Assembly (NCBI RefSeq): GCF_003289965.1
Contig: NZ_QMBQ01000002.1
Location: 868,001 to 932,000, forward strand
Reading direction: 5' to 3'
Length of the DNA: 64,000 nucleotides
From: Mesorhizobium atlanticum
GTDB lineage: Bacteria; Pseudomonadota; Alphaproteobacteria; Rhizobiales; Rhizobiaceae
Shown: positions 43,783 through 52,025 of the stretch, piece by piece
Position numbering within the stretch: the first letter of the stretch is position 1
Layout: every line of letters begins with the position of its first letter
Program-made: the position numbers and the translations under genes
The notes under the pieces: generated by a model
What the model was told of the DNA's origin: nothing
Seen by the model: the letters and a program-made list of their open reading frames with translations, nothing else
The model's database searches: none

Positions 43783-44844
43783 TTACTTCATGGCGTCCGC
43801 GATGGTCGCGGGCACGTCCTTGTTGAGCGACTTCTTCCAGCCGTCCTTCACCGTGTCCTTGGTGACGGCGATGGAATCGACCGCGTAGAAAGGCTCGGCC
43901 TTCAGGCCGACCAGGGAACCCGCCGAGGCGCGGGCCAGCGTCACGCCGATCGAGTAGGCCTCGTCGGCGACAAGCGCCGCGATGTTGCCGCCTTTGACCA
44001 TGTCGAGCGCGGCCGGTTCGTTGAGGTCGAGCGTGACGATCTTGGTGTGCGTGTTGCCGGCGGCGCGCAGCGTGGAGAGCACGCTGAGAGCCGGCTCGGC
44101 CCAGGTGACATAGATGCCGTCGAGGTCCGGGTGCTGGGTGATCATCGCCTGCGCGATATCCTCTGAGCGCGCCGGGTCGGCCATGCCGGCCTCGGCGGCG
44201 ATCTTCATGTCGGGATAGTCCTGCTCGATGGTCTTCTTGAAGGCGCCGTCACGCTGGTTGGTGACGTAGAAGTCGGCGTCGTGGAAGATGTAGCCGACCT
44301 TGCCCTTCTTGCCGAGCGCTTCGGCCATGGCGATGCCGGCCTTGTTGCCCATCTGGAAGAGGTCGTCGGAGACGATGGCGACGTAATCCGTGCCCTGCTT
44401 GTAGCCGGCCGGGCAATTGTCGACGAAGCCGAGCTTGACGCCGGCCTGGCGCGCCGGGTCGTAGACGGAGGCCGCGGTCGCAGGGTCGACCGGAAGCGAC
44501 AGGATGATCGACGGCTTCTTGGCCATTACCGTCTCGACATCGGCCTTCTGGCGGGCGGCGTCGAAGCCGGCGTCGGTCTGCGCCACCACCTCGATGCCGA
44601 GACGCTTGAATTCGTCACGCGCCCCCGCGTTGACGGCGTTGGTGTATTCGCTCATCTCGTGCCAGACGAGAGCCGCGGTGAACTTGCCATCCTTGATCTG
44701 CTGCTCCTGCGCCGCTGTCAGCGTGAGCGAGGCCGCTGGAACCGGCTTCTCACCGTTCGGGCCCGTGGTGACGCCTTCGGCGGCGAAGGCATGGGCGGCG
44801 CATAGGCTCGCCAATACAGTGATGATGCTCAATGCTTTGCGCAT
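43783..44844 (-). CDS. sugar-type ABC transporter substrate-binding protein, paralogue 1
   Basis: Periplasmic binding protein, 353 residues. Signal peptide MRKALSIITVLASLCAAHAFA (quoted to residue 20 as MRKALSIITVLASLCAAHAF), then GVTTGPNGEKPVPAASLTLT. Conserved with the next gene in long blocks: GKVGYIFHDA, HPDLDGIYVTWAEPA and NTHTKIVTLDL, so the two arose by duplication. Ligand contacts differ, for example FVDNCPAGYKQGTDY here against FLSNLPKDYKQGTDY. The start is 65 bp after the stop of paralogue 2, across a very strong stem-loop. Confidence 0.88.
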   Translation of the reverse strand: MRKALSIITVLASLCAAHAFAAEGVTTGPNGEKPVPAASLTLTAAQEQQIKDGKFTAALVWHEMSEYTNAVNAGARDEFKRLGIEVVAQTDAGFDAARQKADVETVMAKKPSIILSLPVDPATAASVYDPARQAGVKLGFVDNCPAGYKQGTDYVAIVSDDLFQMGNKAGIAMAEALGKKGKVGYIFHDADFYVTNQRDGAFKKTIEQDYPDMKIAAEAGMADPARSEDIAQAMITQHPDLDGIYVTWAEPALSVLSTLRAAGNTHTKIVTLDLNEPAALDMVKGGNIAALVADEAYSIGVTLARASAGSLVGLKAEPFYAVDSIAVTKDTVKDGWKKSLNKDVPATIADAMK

Positions 44845-44873
44845 ATCCGTTCCCCTTTTTGTTCAATAAGAGA

Positions 44874-44901
44874 GTTCCGGCCCGGCAAGCCGGGCCGGAA
44901 C
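44874..44901 (-). other. strong stem-loop between two binding-protein genes
   Basis: Perfect 13-bp stem GTTCCGGCCCGGC / GCCGGGCCGGAAC (44874-44886, 44889-44901) with only AA between the arms as written, so the real loop would open one or two more pairs. It begins 8 bp past the stop of the 44909 gene. No clear T-run follows on the minus strand. Likely an mRNA stabiliser or partial terminator that sets binding-protein levels. Confidence 0.7.
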
Positions 44902-44908
44902 CTCGGCT

Positions 44909-45970
44909 TCACTTCGCCGCGTCGAGCACCGACTGCGGCGCGTCGCGGTTGAGTGAATCCTTCCAGCCCTGGGAGACGTTCTCCTTGGTCACCGTCAGCG
45001 CCGGCGCGACGACGAAGGCGGGCGTCTGCTGGCCAAGCAGCGACTTGATGCCGGAGGCGGCCATGGCGCGGCCGAGCTCATAGGCCTTGTCGGCCACAAG
45101 TGCGGCGACGTTGCCGCCCTTGACCATGTCGAGCGCGACCGGCTCGGCAAGGTCGAGTGTGACGATCTTGGTGTGGGTGTTGCCGGCGCCGCGCAGCGCT
45201 GAAAGCACGCCGTCGGCCGGCTCGGCCCAGGTCACGTAGATGCCGTCGAGATCGGGATGCTGCAGCAGCATGGCATTGGCCAGTTCCTCGGCCCGGGCCG
45301 GGTCGGATATGCCCTGTTCGGCGACGATCTTGATGTCGGGATAGTCCTTCTCGATGGTCTTCTTGAAGGACTGGTCGCGCTGGTTGGTGACGTAGTAGTT
45401 GGCATCGTGGAAGATATAGCCCACCTTGCCCTTGCCACCGATGGCCTTGGCCATCGCGTCGGCCGCCTGCTTGCCCATCTGGTAGAGATCGTCGGTGACG
45501 ATCGAGGCATAGTCTGTGCCTTGCTTGTAGTCCTTGGGCAGGTTCGACAGGAACACCAGCTTGACACCGTCCTTGACCGCCTGGCGGAACGCTTCGGCGG
45601 AGGTGACCGGGTCGAGCGGCAATGCCAGGATGACGTTCGGCTTGGCGGCTAAGGCGGTTTCGATGTCGCTGCGCTGGCGGGCGGCGTCGAACTGCGCGTC
45701 GGTCTTGACCGCGATCGAGATGCCGGCGCGGGCGAACTCGTCGGTGGCGCCCGCGGTCACCGCATTGGTGAAGTCGGAAGAGGTGTGCCACAGAAGGGCT
45801 GCCTTGTAGCCCTTGTCCTTCAGCGCCGCGATGTCGGCGTCGCTCAACGTCAGGCTGGAGCTCGGGGTGGCGGTCTCGCCCTGCGGTCCGACCGTCTGCG
45901 CGTGAGCCGCGCCGTAGGCGAGCATCAATCCGCCGGCCAAGGCGGCGGCAATCCATTTCTTCATCAGCAT
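44909..45970 (-). CDS. sugar-type ABC transporter substrate-binding protein, paralogue 2
   Basis: Periplasmic binding protein, 353 residues. Signal peptide MLMKKWIAAALAGGLMLAYG with cleavage near AHAQ (about residue 24), then TVGPQGETATPSSSLTLSD. It is a tandem paralogue of the 43783 gene (shared GKVGYIFHDA, HPDLDGIYVTWAEPA, NTHTKIVTLDL). A longer upstream frame reads through the M20 gene and is not used; the first ATG of the ATG-CTG-ATG pair at 45970 is taken. First transporter gene of the operon, 35 bp after the hydrolase. Confidence 0.88.
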   Translation of the reverse strand: MLMKKWIAAALAGGLMLAYGAAHAQTVGPQGETATPSSSLTLSDADIAALKDKGYKAALLWHTSSDFTNAVTAGATDEFARAGISIAVKTDAQFDAARQRSDIETALAAKPNVILALPLDPVTSAEAFRQAVKDGVKLVFLSNLPKDYKQGTDYASIVTDDLYQMGKQAADAMAKAIGGKGKVGYIFHDANYYVTNQRDQSFKKTIEKDYPDIKIVAEQGISDPARAEELANAMLLQHPDLDGIYVTWAEPADGVLSALRGAGNTHTKIVTLDLAEPVALDMVKGGNVAALVADKAYELGRAMAASGIKSLLGQQTPAFVVAPALTVTKENVSQGWKDSLNRDAPQSVLDAAK

Positions 45971-46005
45971 GTTTTTAGTCTCCCATTTTCTGCTTCGTTG
46001 GTCGT

Positions 46006-47259
46006 TCAGTCGGCCACGCCGCAATAGCGGGCCATGAAGGCTGCGAAGCCGACGATGCCGGCGAGGTATTCCTCGACATCGACGTGCTCCTCGAAAGTGT
46101 GGCAGTTGCGGATATCGCCCGGCGCGCAATAGACGGTGGGGATGCCGAGCCGGTTGACGAAGAACGACGATTCCGACCAGAAGGGCGCGCCCTCGATCAC
46201 GCCGCGGCCGCCCATGGCACCCGCCATCGATTGCGAAAGCATGGCGACTTCGGCGCGTGTCTCGTCGATCTCGGCGGCGGTGCCGCCCAGCCTGTGATCG
46301 CGTCCGGCCGGATAGCAAAACTCCACCGTGATCTCGGAATCGGTGATGGCGCCGCGCACCGCGGCCTCGATCTCCGCGGCCGCCGTGTCGAGGTCCTCGC
46401 CCGGCAGGAGCTTGCGGATCAGCGACAGCGTGCACCGCTCGGGCACGGCGATGTAGCCGCCGCCGGTGAGGCCGGTGATCAGCAGGAAGCCGCGCCCGGT
46501 GAGCTTGTGCTCGGCGCGGGCGGCCACCTCATCCGAGTGCTTCCACAGCGCCGTCATGGCGGCATGAGCGGCGCGCAACGCGTCCTTGCCGAGCTCCGGC
46601 ACGCCGAAATAGGCCGACTTGCCGGTGATCGTGATGTCGGTGATGAAGAAGCCGATCTGCGCGGCGTAGACGGCGAGCCGCGTCGGCTCGACATAGACGG
46701 TGAAATCGGGCGCCGGGACCTCGCCAGCCTCGATGCGGCCGACGAAATGCTTGATGCCGGCGGAGACGCCGGTGCCGGGCTGGCCGCTCTCCTCGTCGCC
46801 GACGAAAGCGAAGGCCACATCTCCCTTGAGGCGGATGCCGGCCTTGTCGAGCAACGAGAGCGCCGCCAGGGAAGCGGTGATGCCGGCCTTTAAATCGCCG
46901 GAGCCGCGGCCCCAGACCGCCCCGTCGATGATGGGTCCGGCGAACGGGTCTTCCCGCTCGGTCCCGGCCCAGTGCTCGCGCCAGCCGTCGACATGGACGG
47001 TGTCGGTGTGGCCGATGAAGAGCAGGCGCTTGCCATCGCCGGCACCCTTGCGCTCGCCCCAGATGTTCGGCCTGCCGGGCAGGAAGTCCGCGCGGCTCAG
47101 GCCGCTCAGCCGCAGCTCGCGCATTTTCGTTTCGAGGAAGTCGACGACATTCGCTTCGTTGCCGGTGATGCTTTCGCGGCCGATGGCGCCCCTGAACAGC
47201 GCCAGCGCCTTGTCGTGATCGAGAGCGGCTCGCAGCCTGGTCACGATATCTGCGGTCAC
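46006..47259 (-). CDS. M20-family metallohydrolase (ArgE/DapE/CPG2 type)
   Basis: Zinc amidohydrolase/peptidase, 417 residues. Metal ligands of the M20 family are visible: His in FIGHTDTVH (about H84), bridging Asp in GRGSGDLKAG (D122), Glu pair in VGDEESG (156-157), Glu in YVEPTRL, and His in NCHTFEEHVDV. The GTG at 47259 follows GGAGG and overlaps the ROK stop by 4 bp. It probably removes an acyl or peptide group from the imported substrate. Substrate unknown. Confidence 0.86.
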   Translation of the reverse strand: MTADIVTRLRAALDHDKALALFRGAIGRESITGNEANVVDFLETKMRELRLSGLSRADFLPGRPNIWGERKGAGDGKRLLFIGHTDTVHVDGWREHWAGTEREDPFAGPIIDGAVWGRGSGDLKAGITASLAALSLLDKAGIRLKGDVAFAFVGDEESGQPGTGVSAGIKHFVGRIEAGEVPAPDFTVYVEPTRLAVYAAQIGFFITDITITGKSAYFGVPELGKDALRAAHAAMTALWKHSDEVAARAEHKLTGRGFLLITGLTGGGYIAVPERCTLSLIRKLLPGEDLDTAAAEIEAAVRGAITDSEITVEFCYPAGRDHRLGGTAAEIDETRAEVAMLSQSMAGAMGGRGVIEGAPFWSESSFFVNRLGIPTVYCAPGDIRNCHTFEEHVDVEEYLAGIVGFAAFMARYCGVAD

Positions 47260-48470
47260 AGCACGACCTCCTTCAAGGCAGCCGCCTGGGCGGTGGGAAG
47301 CGAAATGCGGCCGTCCGGCGCGTCGACGCCGAACAGCGTGTTGTGCAACTGGCCGAGACCGATGGCGGCCGCGCCGATCAGCGCGGCGCGCGCGCCCAAC
47401 TCGCCGGCCTCGACGGTAACGGGGTAGGGGAAGCACAGCGGCATCAGGGCCTTGACGCGCGAGAGGATCTCCGGCCTGAGGCCGATCGAGCCGCCAAGTA
47501 TGACCTTTTCGGGATTGGCGACGGCGGCGATCGCCGCAATGCCCTGCGCCAGATAACGCGCCGTTTCATCGAGCACGGCAAGCGCTCCCTTGTCGCCGGC
47601 TGCCGCATTCTCGAAGATTGCGGGAACCGCGACCTGGGTACCGGTCAGGGACCTGTAGCGTTCGGTTATCGCATGGGTCGCCACTGCTCGCTCGAATGCG
47701 CCGGTGCGCAGCGATTCCGCCGCGAACGGATCGGCGCCGATCGGCATGAAGCCGATTTCGCCCGCGGCATGGGTGGCGCCGCGCACCAGATGGCCGCCCA
47801 GCATCAGGCCGCTGCCGACGCCGGTGCCAAGCGCGATATAGGCGAGATTGTCGATGCCCTGGCCCTGGCCCAGCCAATTCTCGCCAAGCACGGCGAGATT
47901 GACGTCGTTCTCGATCATCACCGCGACGCCGAGCGCTTTTTCGAACGCGTCGAGGACATTCATGGCGTCGAAGCCGGCAATGTTGGGCGCAAGCAGGATG
48001 CGGCCGGTCGCGGGGTCGGGCGCGCCCGGCGCGCCGATCACGGCAAGGCGGATCTTCTTGCGCGGGATGCGCTCGCGGGCGGCGGCCTGGAAGGCAAGCG
48101 CCGCGATCTGGTCGATGACGAACTGGCCGCCGCGCGGATCGGTCGGCGTCGCTGCCTCCGCGAAAATCTGGCAGGCGAGGTCGGTCAGCGCCACCCGCAC
48201 CTTGGTGCCGCCCAGGTCGACGGCAATGATGTAGGCGGCGTCGTGCACGAGCTCGTAGGTGACGGCGGTGCGCCCGACATGGCCGCTGGTGCGGCCGGTC
48301 TCCTGCACCCAGCCTTCCTGCTCGAGCCCGCGCACGATCTCGGAGATCGTCTGCTTCGACAGGCCGGTGAGCTTCGAGATCGAGGCGCGCGAGATCGGCC
48401 CACCCTGGACGATCGCCTCCATGACCGAGCGTTGGGAGAATTGGCGGGAGATACGCGGCAGGTCGCTCAC
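47256..48470 (-). CDS. ROK-family transcriptional regulator without the zinc motif
   Basis: 404-residue ROK protein. N-terminal winged HTH (ISRASISKLTGLSKQTISEI, then VRGLEQEGW), kinase-like domain with AVDLGGTKVRVALTD, IGAPGAPDP, IENDVNLAVLGE, GTGVGSG and GEIGFMPIG. The CxCxxxxC zinc-binding cluster expected after GEIGF is absent (ADPFAAESLRTGA instead). It starts with GTG at 48470, preceded by GAGG. It heads the M20-transporter operon, and an inverted repeat 18 bp upstream is the likely operator. Confidence 0.86.
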   Translation of the reverse strand: MSDLPRISRQFSQRSVMEAIVQGGPISRASISKLTGLSKQTISEIVRGLEQEGWVQETGRTSGHVGRTAVTYELVHDAAYIIAVDLGGTKVRVALTDLACQIFAEAATPTDPRGGQFVIDQIAALAFQAAARERIPRKKIRLAVIGAPGAPDPATGRILLAPNIAGFDAMNVLDAFEKALGVAVMIENDVNLAVLGENWLGQGQGIDNLAYIALGTGVGSGLMLGGHLVRGATHAAGEIGFMPIGADPFAAESLRTGAFERAVATHAITERYRSLTGTQVAVPAIFENAAAGDKGALAVLDETARYLAQGIAAIAAVANPEKVILGGSIGLRPEILSRVKALMPLCFPYPVTVEAGELGARAALIGAAAIGLGQLHNTLFGVDAPDGRISLPTAQAAALKEVVL

Positions 48471-48487
48471 ATACGCCTCGATTAATT

Positions 48488-48517
48488 CGTTCTGTCACCG
48501 AACTTATTGACGGAACG
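48488..48517. promoter_or_regulatory. candidate ROK operator
   Basis: Inverted repeat CGTTCTGTCA (48488-48497) / TGACGGAACG (48508-48517), 9 of 10 positions paired, 10-base spacer, 18 bp upstream of the ROK start. Size and place suit autoregulation and control of the whole minus-strand importer operon. The remaining bases to 48710 (downstream end of the hydroxyacid dehydrogenase gene) show nothing I can name. Confidence 0.6.
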
Positions 48518-48710
48518 ACGCCTTGTCAACGATCACGTCGCATTTGTCGGAGACCGCAATCGCAAGGGGGGGTGGTTTACTCGGCTGCCAGCTGCCGCAC
48601 CGAGTCGGCAACCGCGGCGAAATCAAGATCGCTCATAGTTCGGGCCGGCGGAAGCGAACGATCAAGCCGGTTCCGAACATGCGCGCGCTGGCCAGTGAGG
48701 CGAGCCAGCC

Positions 48711-49742
48711 TCAGTTCCTGTCGACCGGCTTGGAGCGCATGCGCGACACCGTCTCGCGTTCGGCACGCTTGGAGCGCAGCGGCGGCAGGCCGCGGTCGAC
48801 GAGGTCCATGTCTTCCAGAACCATGTCGCCCATGCGCTTGAAGGCGATGTCGAGGGCGCCGGCGCGATGCGCCGAGCGCAGGAAGCCGGGGAGGGCGCGG
48901 ACGGGATGGTCCTTGGCCAGCGGCTCTTCCGGAAAGACGTCGCTTGCGGCGACGATGTGGCCGCTCCTCACCGCTTGCATCAACGCGTCGAAATCGACGA
49001 CGCCGGCGCGGCTGAGCAGGATGAAGGCGGCGCCCTTGCGCATTTTGGCAAAAGAGTCCGCGTCGAGGAAACCCTGGTTCTCGCTGGTGACGGAAGCGAC
49101 GACAAAGACGAAATCGCTTTGCGACAGCACCTCGTCCAGCGAGGCCGGCTCGACACCATTGTCGACCAGGATCGACGGCGGCAGCCACGGATCGTAGACC
49201 CTGCTGCGGGTGCGGAAGCCGGTCAGCAGGCGGTTAAGGGCCCGGCCGAGGTCGCCGAAGCCGATGATGCCGACATCGGCGCCGGAGAGGAGCCGCGCCG
49301 TCTGGTTGCCGTCGCCGCCCCAGAGTTCCTTGCCCTGCCGGAAGGCAAGGTCGGCGTCGACGATGTTGCGGGCCAAATTGAGCGCCATGGCGAGGCCAAG
49401 CTCGGCCACCGGCTCGGCAAAAACCAACCCGGTGGTGACGACATGAATGCCGCGCGCGAACAGCGTCTCATAAGGCATGTTGTTGAGCAGGTTGGTCTCG
49501 ACATTGAAGATGCAGCGCAGCGCTGTCATTTTCTGCAGCGTTTCCGAGGCGATGGGCGGCTGGCCAACGATGTAGCGCGCTTCGGCCAGCACATTCGCGG
49601 GCAACTTTGCGACGCCTTCCGGCGTTGTCTCGACGATGCGATATTTTTTGCGAAACAGCGCCAGTTGCGGCGGCGTGAAGATCAGGTCGAGCGTGCGCGG
49701 TTCCGGCGCGCTGATGACCAGCGGCAAGGCGTTGTCGGACAT
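48711..49742 (-). CDS. D-2-hydroxyacid dehydrogenase family protein
   Basis: NAD-dependent dehydrogenase of the phosphoglycerate/2-hydroxyacid family, 343 residues. Rossmann motif GIIGFGDLGRALNRLL, catalytic Arg in LLSRAGVVD, Glu in DVFPEEPL and His in RSAHRAG. The dimer-type N-terminal domain includes FNVETNLLNNMPYE. Divergent from the LacI-regulated sugar importer across a 147-bp region with two LacI-type sites, so probably part of the same regulon and acting on a product of the imported sugar or sugar acid. Confidence 0.85.
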   Translation of the reverse strand: MSDNALPLVISAPEPRTLDLIFTPPQLALFRKKYRIVETTPEGVAKLPANVLAEARYIVGQPPIASETLQKMTALRCIFNVETNLLNNMPYETLFARGIHVVTTGLVFAEPVAELGLAMALNLARNIVDADLAFRQGKELWGGDGNQTARLLSGADVGIIGFGDLGRALNRLLTGFRTRSRVYDPWLPPSILVDNGVEPASLDEVLSQSDFVFVVASVTSENQGFLDADSFAKMRKGAAFILLSRAGVVDFDALMQAVRSGHIVAASDVFPEEPLAKDHPVRALPGFLRSAHRAGALDIAFKRMGDMVLEDMDLVDRGLPPLRSKRAERETVSRMRSKPVDRN

Positions 49743-49801
49743 GTTTTCCTCCCGGGACGCGGTTGGATCGCGTCAATCGCATCTTTCCAGTCTTACTCCC
49801 G

Positions 49802-49815
49802 GTGAAACGATTTAC
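49802..49815. promoter_or_regulatory. candidate LacI-family operator, site 1
   Basis: GTGAAACGATTTAC, 10 of 14 positions symmetric around a central CG, as usual for LacI-family operators. The right half CGATTTAC recurs in site 3 (51051-51063) and nearly in site 2. Lies between the divergent dehydrogenase and lacI-type genes. Confidence 0.55.
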
Positions 49816-49824
49816 AAGGACGAA

Positions 49825-49841
49825 AAATCGATTTATCGATT
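49825..49841. promoter_or_regulatory. candidate LacI-family operator, site 2
   Basis: AAATCGATTTATCGATT holds two overlapping palindromes: AAATCGATTT (49825-49834) and the 7-bp-arm repeat AATCGAT-TT-ATCGATT (49826-49841). The first matches the core of site 3. It lies 49 bp before the LacI start. Confidence 0.6.
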
Positions 49842-49889
49842 GGAGTAGCGAGGCAGTAAAACCAGCTGCCTGCCCTCGGGAGGAGGTCA

Positions 49890-50951
49890 ATGGCGCAACA
49901 GGAGGCCAAGCAGCGGCGTGCGTCGATCCACGACGTGGCGAGCCATGCCGGCGTGTCCGCGGCCACGGTCTCCAAGGTGCTGGCAGGCGTCACCACGGTG
50001 AAGCCTGAAAACGCGCAGCGCGTCTTCGATGCCGTGGAACGCCTGGGCTATCGCGTCGATCCTTTGGCGTCCGACATGCGCCGCGCCAAGCGCCGCATCA
50101 TCGGCGCCATCATGCCGGAATTCGAAAGTGAGTTCTTCGGCCAGATGGTCACCGAGCTGGAGGGCCTTGCCGAGCAGCGCGGCTACACGCTGGTCGCGGC
50201 GTCGAGCCGTGAATCGGAAGCGCGCGAAAAGGAGATCCTGGCCCGCATGCATGACTGGCGCGTTGCCGGCGTGGTACTGGCGCCTGTGCGCAACGAGCAC
50301 GGGCCGGCGGCTGCTTTCATGAAAGCCAACGGCATGACCGGCGTGCTGATCGACCGCGTCTTGTCCGACGATGCTTTCGATACCGTTTCGGCCGACAGCG
50401 CCGCCGCCAGCGCCGAGGTTGCGCGGATGCTGGTCGGCAAGGGCCACAAGCACATCCTGATCATCGGCCTCGCCGAAGGCGCGGCAACCGTGCGTGCCCG
50501 CCTGGAGGGTTTTCGCGCCCAGGCGCTGGCGCTCGACCCGTCCATCCGCATCGACGTGATCACCTCGGAGGTCAGCGTCGAGCCGCTCAGATCGTCGCTG
50601 CGCGATTATTTCGGGCGAGGCGAGCGGCCGACCGCCGTCTATTCGCTGCTGCTCAAGGGCACGCTTGTGGCGCTGTCCGAATTCCGCCGGCGCGGTTGGC
50701 ACTGCCCGGACGATATCTCGCTGGTCGGCTTCGACGACGCCGAATGGATGCAGGTGACATGGCCGGCGATCGCCGCCGTGGTGCAGCCGGTGCACCGGAT
50801 CGCCAGCGAGGCGATGAACCTTTTGTTTCGCAGGGTCGAGGGCGCCATGGGACCGCCCACGGCACGGCTCGAACCCTGTCAGGTGTTGGAGCGGGAATCC
50901 GTTGGCTCGCCAGGCAGCGGCCCGCACTCCGGGGGAGGAGACCGACAATAG
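49890..50951 (+). CDS. LacI-family transcriptional regulator
   Basis: 353-residue repressor. N-terminal HTH (ASIHDVASHAGVSAATVSKVLAG, quoted in part: IHDVASHAGVSAATVSKVL), hinge helix region YRVDPLASDMRRAKRR, and periplasmic-binding-like effector domain (IGAIMPEFESEFFGQMV, LADR-type IDRVLSD, SLVGFDDAEWMQVTWPAIAAV). Genes on both sides (divergent hydroxyacid dehydrogenase, downstream importer and epimerase) are the expected targets, and three similar palindromes support this. GGAGGAGG precedes the ATG. Confidence 0.9.
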   Translation: MAQQEAKQRRASIHDVASHAGVSAATVSKVLAGVTTVKPENAQRVFDAVERLGYRVDPLASDMRRAKRRIIGAIMPEFESEFFGQMVTELEGLAEQRGYTLVAASSRESEAREKEILARMHDWRVAGVVLAPVRNEHGPAAAFMKANGMTGVLIDRVLSDDAFDTVSADSAAASAEVARMLVGKGHKHILIIGLAEGAATVRARLEGFRAQALALDPSIRIDVITSEVSVEPLRSSLRDYFGRGERPTAVYSLLLKGTLVALSEFRRRGWHCPDDISLVGFDDAEWMQVTWPAIAAVVQPVHRIASEAMNLLFRRVEGAMGPPTARLEPCQVLERESVGSPGSGPHSGGGDRQ

Positions 50952-51028
50952 CCCCCATTGTCGACAACGGAAGGACGGTGCCGGCCTGGCCAAGGCATCC
51001 GGCACGTCAGATCAGAAGGAGGACTGGA

Positions 51029-52018
51029 ATGACATCGCTTACCCTGAAGATAAATCGATTTACGCTCGCATTGGGCGTAGTTCTGGCGTTTTCGGTCATC
51101 GGCATCGCTAAAGCGGAGGATGGCGAATATGGCGTGCTGATGAAGACGCTGGCCAACCCGTTCTGGGGCGCGATGGCGCAGGGCGTCGCGGACGGCGCCA
51201 AGGAAGCCGGGGTGAAATATTTCCAGCAGGCGGCCGAGAGCGACCAGGCGGCCGAGCCGCAGCTTAACCTGTGCAACACGATGCTGGAGCGCAAGCCGGT
51301 GGCGATGATCACCGCCGCCATCAACTCGACCAATCTCCTGCCTTGTCTTAAGTCGGCGCAGGAGGCCGGCATCAAGATCGTCGACCTCGACAACAATCTT
51401 GATCAGGCGGTGCTCGACAAGGAAGGCGTCAAGGTCACCTTCCATATCGGCTCCGACAATATCGCCGCCGGCGCGCAGGGCGCGGAATATCTCGTCTCCA
51501 AGCTCGGCAAGGACGCCAAGGGTCCGGTGCTGGTGATCGAAGGCCTCTCCGGCAACATCACCGGCGAGAAGCGCGCCAAGGGCTTTGCCGACAAGCTGAA
51601 GGAACTGGCGCCGGGCCTCCAGATTGTCGCCTCGCTGCCGGGCGACTGGGATCGCGGCAAGGCCGCCTCGATCGCCACCGACACGCTGACCGCCCATCCC
51701 GATCTCGTCGCCATCTTCTGCGCCAATGACGGCATGGCACTCGGCGCAGTGGAGTCGGTTTACGCGGCCGGCAAGGGGCCGCAGGTGACGATCATCGGCG
51801 TCGACGGCAATGTCGATGCCGTGAAGTCGATCAAGGAAGGCCGGCTCAACGCTTCCGTCGCGCAGCTTCCCTATCTCGTCGGCAAGCAGGCGGTCGAGAA
51901 CGTCAAGAAGGCGCTCGCCGGCGAGAAGGTCGAGGAAAGCATCGCCGTGCCGACGCTGGTGCTGACCAAGGACGTGATCGACGCCGGCAAGGAGCCGATG
52001 CTGCAGTATGTGAAGTGA
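51029..52018 (+). CDS. sugar ABC transporter substrate-binding protein (LacI-linked cluster)
   Basis: Periplasmic binding protein of the RbsB type, 329 residues. Signal peptide MTSLTLKINRFTLALGVVLA with cleavage after GIAKA (about residue 28), then GEYGVLMKTLANPFWGAMAQG (quoted in part: YGVLMKTLANPFWGAM). Ligand-site features QAAESDQAAEPQLN and FCANDGMALGAVE are family-typical. AAGGAGG precedes the ATG at 51029. Unusually, a LacI-type palindrome overlaps codons 8-12. Sugar identity unknown; the downstream epimerase hints at a ketose. Confidence 0.88.
   Translation: MTSLTLKINRFTLALGVVLAFSVIGIAKAEDGEYGVLMKTLANPFWGAMAQGVADGAKEAGVKYFQQAAESDQAAEPQLNLCNTMLERKPVAMITAAINSTNLLPCLKSAQEAGIKIVDLDNNLDQAVLDKEGVKVTFHIGSDNIAAGAQGAEYLVSKLGKDAKGPVLVIEGLSGNITGEKRAKGFADKLKELAPGLQIVASLPGDWDRGKAASIATDTLTAHPDLVAIFCANDGMALGAVESVYAAGKGPQVTIIGVDGNVDAVKSIKEGRLNASVAQLPYLVGKQAVENVKKALAGEKVEESIAVPTLVLTKDVIDAGKEPMLQYVK
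51051..51062. promoter_or_regulatory. candidate intragenic LacI-family operator, site 3
   Basis: TAAATCGATTTA, a perfect 12-bp palindrome followed by C, lies 22 bp inside the binding-protein gene (codons for KINRFT). It shares AAATCGATTTA with site 2 and CGATTTAC with site 1. It could act as a downstream auxiliary operator for looping with the sites about 1.2 kb upstream. Confidence 0.5.
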
Positions 52019-52025
52019 GGGAATA

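Noticed and set aside
41898..43826. 642-codon open frame on the plus strand opposite the PLP protein and permease genes
   Set aside because: No motif, strongly skewed composition (His/Asp/Arg/Gly), and exact opposition to two genuine genes.
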